A DNA stretch of 64,000 nt from Sphingobacterium endophyticum (GTDB taxonomy: Bacteria > Bacteroidota > Bacteroidia > Sphingobacteriales > Sphingobacteriaceae). Below, one piece after another: positions 60,752 through 64,000 of this stretch. Position numbers and translations under genes: made by a program. The stretch's first letter is position 1. Each line of letters starts with the position of its first letter. Below the pieces are notes generated by a model. That model saw nothing but the letters and a program-made list of their open reading frames with translations, searched no databases and was not told the origin of the DNA. The stretch spans positions 1 to 64,000 of the forward strand of contig NZ_SMMI01000005.1 of the NCBI RefSeq assembly GCF_009733535.1, read 5' to 3'.

Positions 60752-62020
60752 ATGAAAAGAAGAACCTGGTTACAGCATGCTGGATTATTATTGAGTAGTA
60801 TGACACTCCCAATAAAAAGTGCTTTGCCCAACCACCATCCCTCAAACCAATCCGATTCCTTGTCAAAAAAAACAAATGACCGTTCTTATTGGGTATCAAT
60901 ATTGAGCACTATGGCGACTCCAATATTGGAGAATTTAAGTAAAGGGACTTTTCAAAAAAACATGCCTATGGTTGTTTCAGAATCTTACGACAGTAGAAAT
61001 CCTAAAGTAGGGTATCTTGAGGCTTTTGGGAGGCTCCTCGCTGGTATGGGGCCATGGTTAGGCTTAAAAGATGATCAAACAGAGGAGGGAAAGTTAAGGC
61101 TGAAATTCAAGGAACAAGCATTACTTGGGATCAAAAATTGTGTCGATCCAAGATCTCCTGATTACTTTGCCTGGAGAGATAATTCAAGTCAAACCTTAGT
61201 TGATGCAGCACATTTAGCTTTAGGAATATTAAGGGCACCACATGCATTATGGGAACCATTATCTAATGAAACCAAACAACATTTAATTGAAGAACTAAAG
61301 CATATTCGCTGGATTAAACCAGGTCAAAATAATTGGCTTTTGTTTTCAGCAATAACAGAAACCTTTCTGTACAGCGTTGGAGTTGAACCACAACGTGAAA
61401 AGATTGATGAAGCCATCAATAAATTCGATCAAGATTGGTATGTTGGAGACGGCTGGTATAGCGACGGAAATCATTTTGCTTTCGATTATTACAATGGCTA
61501 TATCATACATTGCATGTTAGTTGAGACTTTAAAACATAACCTTAAGGAAGGAAAGTATCAGGAAAAGTACGACCGTGCTTATAAAAGGATGCAAAGATAT
61601 GCACAACAGCAGGAAAGACTGATCTCTCCAGAAGGTTTCTATCCCATAATTGGAAGAAGTTCCACATATAGAAATGGAGCATTCCAACCACTAGCACAAG
61701 TTGCGTTAGACAAAAAAATTCCTGAAGGTATTTCCTACGGTCAAATACGCGCTGGACTTACTGCCATTTTAAAAAACATTTACAAATTTGATCTCTATGA
61801 TAAACATGGATGGTTGATTTTAGGTTTTACAACTTCTGAACAAGGAAACATAGCCGATACTTATACTAATGCCGGATCTCTTTATGAAGCTTCACTATCC
61901 TTTCTACCTTTGGGATTACCTGCAGATGATGAATTCTGGATTTCAGACCCTGAAGATTGGACTTCAAAAAAAGCCTTTTCAGGAAAGAAATTTCCAAAAG
62001 ATTATCAAGTTAAATACTAA
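60752..62020 (+). CDS. DUF2264 protein, Tat-type signal
   Basis: 422 residues. The N-terminus MKRRTWLQHAGLLLSSMTLP looks like a twin-arginine signal. The rest is an (alpha/alpha)-barrel with the DUF2264 pattern LEAFGRLLAGMGPWLGL, WRDNSSQTLVDAAHLALGIL, NNWLLFSAITETFLYSVG and GWYSDGNHFAFDYYNGY. The family belongs to the six-hairpin glycosidase-like enzymes and is commonly found with GH88/GH105 genes. It probably attacks uronic-acid-containing glycans. The GH88 gene begins 25 bases downstream. Confidence 0.85.
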   Translation: MKRRTWLQHAGLLLSSMTLPIKSALPNHHPSNQSDSLSKKTNDRSYWVSILSTMATPILENLSKGTFQKNMPMVVSESYDSRNPKVGYLEAFGRLLAGMGPWLGLKDDQTEEGKLRLKFKEQALLGIKNCVDPRSPDYFAWRDNSSQTLVDAAHLALGILRAPHALWEPLSNETKQHLIEELKHIRWIKPGQNNWLLFSAITETFLYSVGVEPQREKIDEAINKFDQDWYVGDGWYSDGNHFAFDYYNGYIIHCMLVETLKHNLKEGKYQEKYDRAYKRMQRYAQQQERLISPEGFYPIIGRSSTYRNGAFQPLAQVALDKKIPEGISYGQIRAGLTAILKNIYKFDLYDKHGWLILGFTTSEQGNIADTYTNAGSLYEASLSFLPLGLPADDEFWISDPEDWTSKKAFSGKKFPKDYQVKY

Positions 62021-62045
62021 ATGAATATTAAATCCGACAAATTTC

Positions 62046-63284
62046 ATGATAAAGAAATACTTATTAACTACCCTTATTCTAGCATTGACTTTGGGAATGA
62101 CCCCACAAAAAACAGATTTTATTGATGAAACATTTAAAAAAGCTGAAAAGCAATACGAGCTTTTAATAAAGGAATCAAATCAGACTAATAAATTCCCGAG
62201 GACGGAAAAAGAAGGTAAACTTATAGTTACAAATGAATGGGACTGGACTGGAGGTTTTTTTCCTGGATCATTATGGTTGATTTATCATCAGACAGGATCT
62301 GAAAAAATAAAAAATGATGCTATCAAATGGACAGAAGCTTTGGAAAAAGCAAAAGACCTAGACCAGCATCATGATATTGGCTTTGTCATGTTTTGTTCTT
62401 ACGGAAATGCAATTAAATACTTAGATAATCCTCAAAAGGTAACAGAATACAGAGACATCATCCTTCATTCCTCCAACACTGCATTAAAAAGATTCGATGA
62501 AAAGGTAGGACTCATCAAGTCATGGAATGAAAAGAAGGCTTGGGATAATAAGACAATTTGGAAATACCCAGTTATTATTGACAACATGATGAATTTGGAA
62601 ATGTTGAGCTATGCCACAAAGGAAACAGGAAATTCAAGATATATAGATGTTGCAAATAGTCATGCTCATAAAACAATGGAAAACCATTTTAGAGAAGATT
62701 TCAGCACCTATCATGTCGTTGATTATGATGATAAAGGAAAGGCAATTCATAAACAAACTAATCAAGGTTTCTCAGATCAATCAACTTGGGCAAGAGGACA
62801 GGCATGGGCTATTTATGGATTTACAATGATGTATAAGGAAACAAATAATCCAGCCTATTTAAAGACCGCTCAAGAAGCTGCAAAATTTTATATTTATCAT
62901 CCTAATTTACCAAAAGATAAGATTCCTTATTGGGATTTTAATGCAAATGAAAAAGGATATCAATCAGATGTTGACTTTTCTGCAAGAAAACTTACTTATA
63001 TTCCTAGGGACGCATCTGCTGCTGCTATCACTGCCTCAGCTTTGATAGATCTTTCGAGTTTCAGCGAAGGAAAGGACAAAAAAATGTTTCTAAATTTTGC
63101 AAAAGAAACCTTAAAAACATTGTCTAGCCCGACATATTTTGCCGATCCAGGAACAAATTCAGGATTTTTATTGAAACATAGTGTTGGAAGCTTACCTCAT
63201 AACTCAGAGGTAGATGGTCCACTAGTATATGCAGATTATTACTTTTTGGAAGGATTAACTCGGTTAAAAGAATTGAAAAAGTAA
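62046..63284 (+). CDS. GH88 unsaturated glucuronyl hydrolase
   Basis: 412 residues with a short signal peptide (MIKKYLLTTLILALTLGMTP). The six-hairpin barrel carries the two conserved aspartates of GH88: Asp110 in HHDIGFVMFCSYGNA and Asp179 in PVIIDNMMNLEML. The family stretch GFSDQSTWARGQAWAIYGF lies at about 241-259, with RDASAAAITASALIDL later. The enzyme removes the unsaturated uronic acid left at the non-reducing end by polysaccharide lyases. It probably shares an operon with the DUF2264 gene under AraC control. Confidence 0.92.
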   Translation: MIKKYLLTTLILALTLGMTPQKTDFIDETFKKAEKQYELLIKESNQTNKFPRTEKEGKLIVTNEWDWTGGFFPGSLWLIYHQTGSEKIKNDAIKWTEALEKAKDLDQHHDIGFVMFCSYGNAIKYLDNPQKVTEYRDIILHSSNTALKRFDEKVGLIKSWNEKKAWDNKTIWKYPVIIDNMMNLEMLSYATKETGNSRYIDVANSHAHKTMENHFREDFSTYHVVDYDDKGKAIHKQTNQGFSDQSTWARGQAWAIYGFTMMYKETNNPAYLKTAQEAAKFYIYHPNLPKDKIPYWDFNANEKGYQSDVDFSARKLTYIPRDASAAAITASALIDLSSFSEGKDKKMFLNFAKETLKTLSSPTYFADPGTNSGFLLKHSVGSLPHNSEVDGPLVYADYYFLEGLTRLKELKK

Positions 63285-63435
63285 AAATTGTAATTAAAAC
63301 TCAAAATATTCATTACTAAATAACAAAATTCATTAATTCGTAAAGATTTAATGAATTTTCTCATTATATTCAAATCAATTATAAGTGACCACAAATATTT
63401 ACTAATTTTGAAACAGTTTTTCAAGAAAGAAAGTA

Positions 63436-63903
63436 ATGAATACAGAAAATAAAATCAATGTGTTGTATTTGGATGATGAAGAGAACAATTTATTTTCTTT
63501 TAAAGCCACTTTTAGGTTTAAATATAATGTTTTTACTGCGCTCACTGGTGCAGAGGCATTAGATATTATTCGTAATAATGATATTCAAGTCATCATAACG
63601 GACCAGAGAATGCCTGAAATGACTGGTGTAGAGTTTTTAGAGAAGGTTATAAAAATTAAGCCTGATCCTATGCGAATTCTATTAACCGGTTATACAGATA
63701 TGGGTGCTGTTGTTGATGCCATTAATAAGGGTAAGATTTTTCATTATTTGAACAAACCTTGGAAAGAAGAAGAATTAAGTCAAACCATTAATCGTGCCTT
63801 TGAAATCTTTCAAAACAAAATGAATATCATCGATCAAAAATCGAAATTAGAGATTTCAAACGAACAACTTGAATTTTTACTTCGCCAAAGATTATTATCC
63901 TAA
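63436..63903 (+). CDS. Receiver-domain response regulator
   Basis: 155 residues. Receiver domain (about 8-125) with acidic pair LYLDDEENN, phospho-acceptor Asp in QVIITDQRMPEMTG, conserved Thr in ILLTGYTD and Lys in HYLNKPWKEEEL. This TDQRMP/NKPW pattern is that of RpfG-type regulators, but the HD-GYP output is missing. Only a coiled tail of 30 residues follows. It is convergent with a histidine kinase at the right edge and the two may work together. TAATTTTG at 63403-63410 is a plausible -7 promoter box. Confidence 0.9.
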   Translation: MNTENKINVLYLDDEENNLFSFKATFRFKYNVFTALTGAEALDIIRNNDIQVIITDQRMPEMTGVEFLEKVIKIKPDPMRILLTGYTDMGAVVDAINKGKIFHYLNKPWKEEELSQTINRAFEIFQNKMNIIDQKSKLEISNEQLEFLLRQRLLS

Positions 63904-63918
63904 TTGAAGATTTAATAT

Positions 63919-63942
63919 GACTATTCCTTAGAAGGAATAGTC
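63919..63942. terminator. Shared hairpin between convergent genes
   Basis: GACTATTCCTT and AAGGAATAGTC form an eleven-base perfect stem with a two-base centre. It lies 16 bases after the receiver gene and covers the last codons of the kinase on the opposite strand. It is suited to ending transcripts from both sides, though T runs are short. Confidence 0.6.
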
Positions 63943-64000
63943 ACTATAAACTTGGACCCTAAATCGGGTGATGATTCTACCCTAATATTTCCTTTTAATT
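63921..64000 (-). CDS. Histidine kinase C-terminus (partial)
   Basis: The minus strand is open from the window edge to a TAG at 63923-63921. The 26 residues include LKGNIRVESSPDLGSKFIVT and end IPSKE. The pattern G-x-I-x-V-x-S-x-x-x-x-G-[ST]-x-F-x-V-x-[IL]-P is the end of the HATPase domain of sensor kinases. The rest of the gene is outside the window. It is convergent with the receiver gene at 63436. Confidence 0.75.
   Translation of the reverse strand, partial: LKGNIRVESSPDLGSKFIVTIPSKE

Noticed and set aside
60639..60899. Open frame of 86 codons on the minus strand
   Set aside because: It covers the AraC-DUF2264 gap and the DUF2264 signal peptide in reverse; no motif supports it.
1..64000. 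CRISPR array, rRNA genes or riboswitch
   Set aside because: No regularly spaced repeats, no rRNA-like sequence and no recognised riboswitch core were seen when reading through the window.

Overview
The window looks like a chromosomal segment of a Bacteroidota bacterium, most likely of the Sphingobacteriaceae (Sphingobacterium/Pedobacter type). The signs are very AT-rich DNA (about one third GC by eye), a SusC/SusD outer-membrane pair with a FecR anti-sigma factor and an ECF sigma factor, many short lipoproteins with a Cys-Ser-Lys-Asp type lipobox, LytS/LytTR two-component genes, GH88 and CE15 carbohydrate enzymes and weak ribosome-binding sites. The species cannot be fixed from the sequence alone.

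Positions 1-7300 are an accessory, mobile-looking region. It holds the 5' end of an ISAon1-type transposase at the left edge, two overlapping excisionase-like HTH genes, an XRE regulator followed by a caspase-like (His-Cys dyad) protein, DUF2513, remnants of AntA and Rha phage antirepressors, a lipoprotein broken by one stop codon, a PLD-fold nuclease-like protein with a small partner, a membrane protein plus beta-domain pair, and a membrane-protein pseudogene broken only by TAG codons. Three short sequences resembling tRNA 3' ends sit just after minus-strand reading frames here and may be integration scars.

Positions 7400-17040 are a glycan/sugar uptake locus: FecR, SusC with an STN signalling domain, SusD, two Tat-type Gfo/Idh/MocA oxidoreductases, and the ECF sigma factor at the 3' end rather than upstream of fecR. 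Positions 17080-24540 hold lipoproteins, a beta-propeller-like lipoprotein overlapping a leucine-rich-repeat lipoprotein, a decayed partial duplicate of a small gene, and a frameshifted secreted protein. Positions 24640-30640 carry a LytS/LytTR pair, a CPA2 antiporter with a long C-terminal tail, and a PAS-like sensor kinase.

Positions 30930-37370 contain a secreted protein, an HTTM-type membrane protein pair and, convergent to it, an operon of ECF sigma factor, membrane-anchored TPR protein, 123-residue protein and membrane-anchored TPR-CHAT protease. Positions 37600-43520 hold a CE15 glucuronoyl esterase, a pirin, a Tat-exported phospholipase C and a lipoprotein. Positions 43760-53760 form a probable exopolysaccharide module: a YaiO-type outer-membrane protein convergent with an operon of giant cytosolic hybrid kinase, receiver, HEAT-repeat membrane protein and an unusual fusion of a processive GT2 synthase with an LtaS-like phosphotransferase.

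Positions 54150-64000 contain a ThuA / PQQ-type sugar dehydrogenase / cytochrome c lipoprotein, an FAD monooxygenase, an acyl-CoA dehydrogenase-like protein, an AraC regulator divergent from a DUF2264-GH88 pair (uronic-acid glycan degradation), a receiver protein and the 3' end of a histidine kinase running off the window. The strongest candidates for undescribed biology are the GT2-LtaS fusion operon, the sigma/TPR/CHAT operon and the XRE plus caspase-like pair. No complete tRNA, rRNA or CRISPR array was seen.
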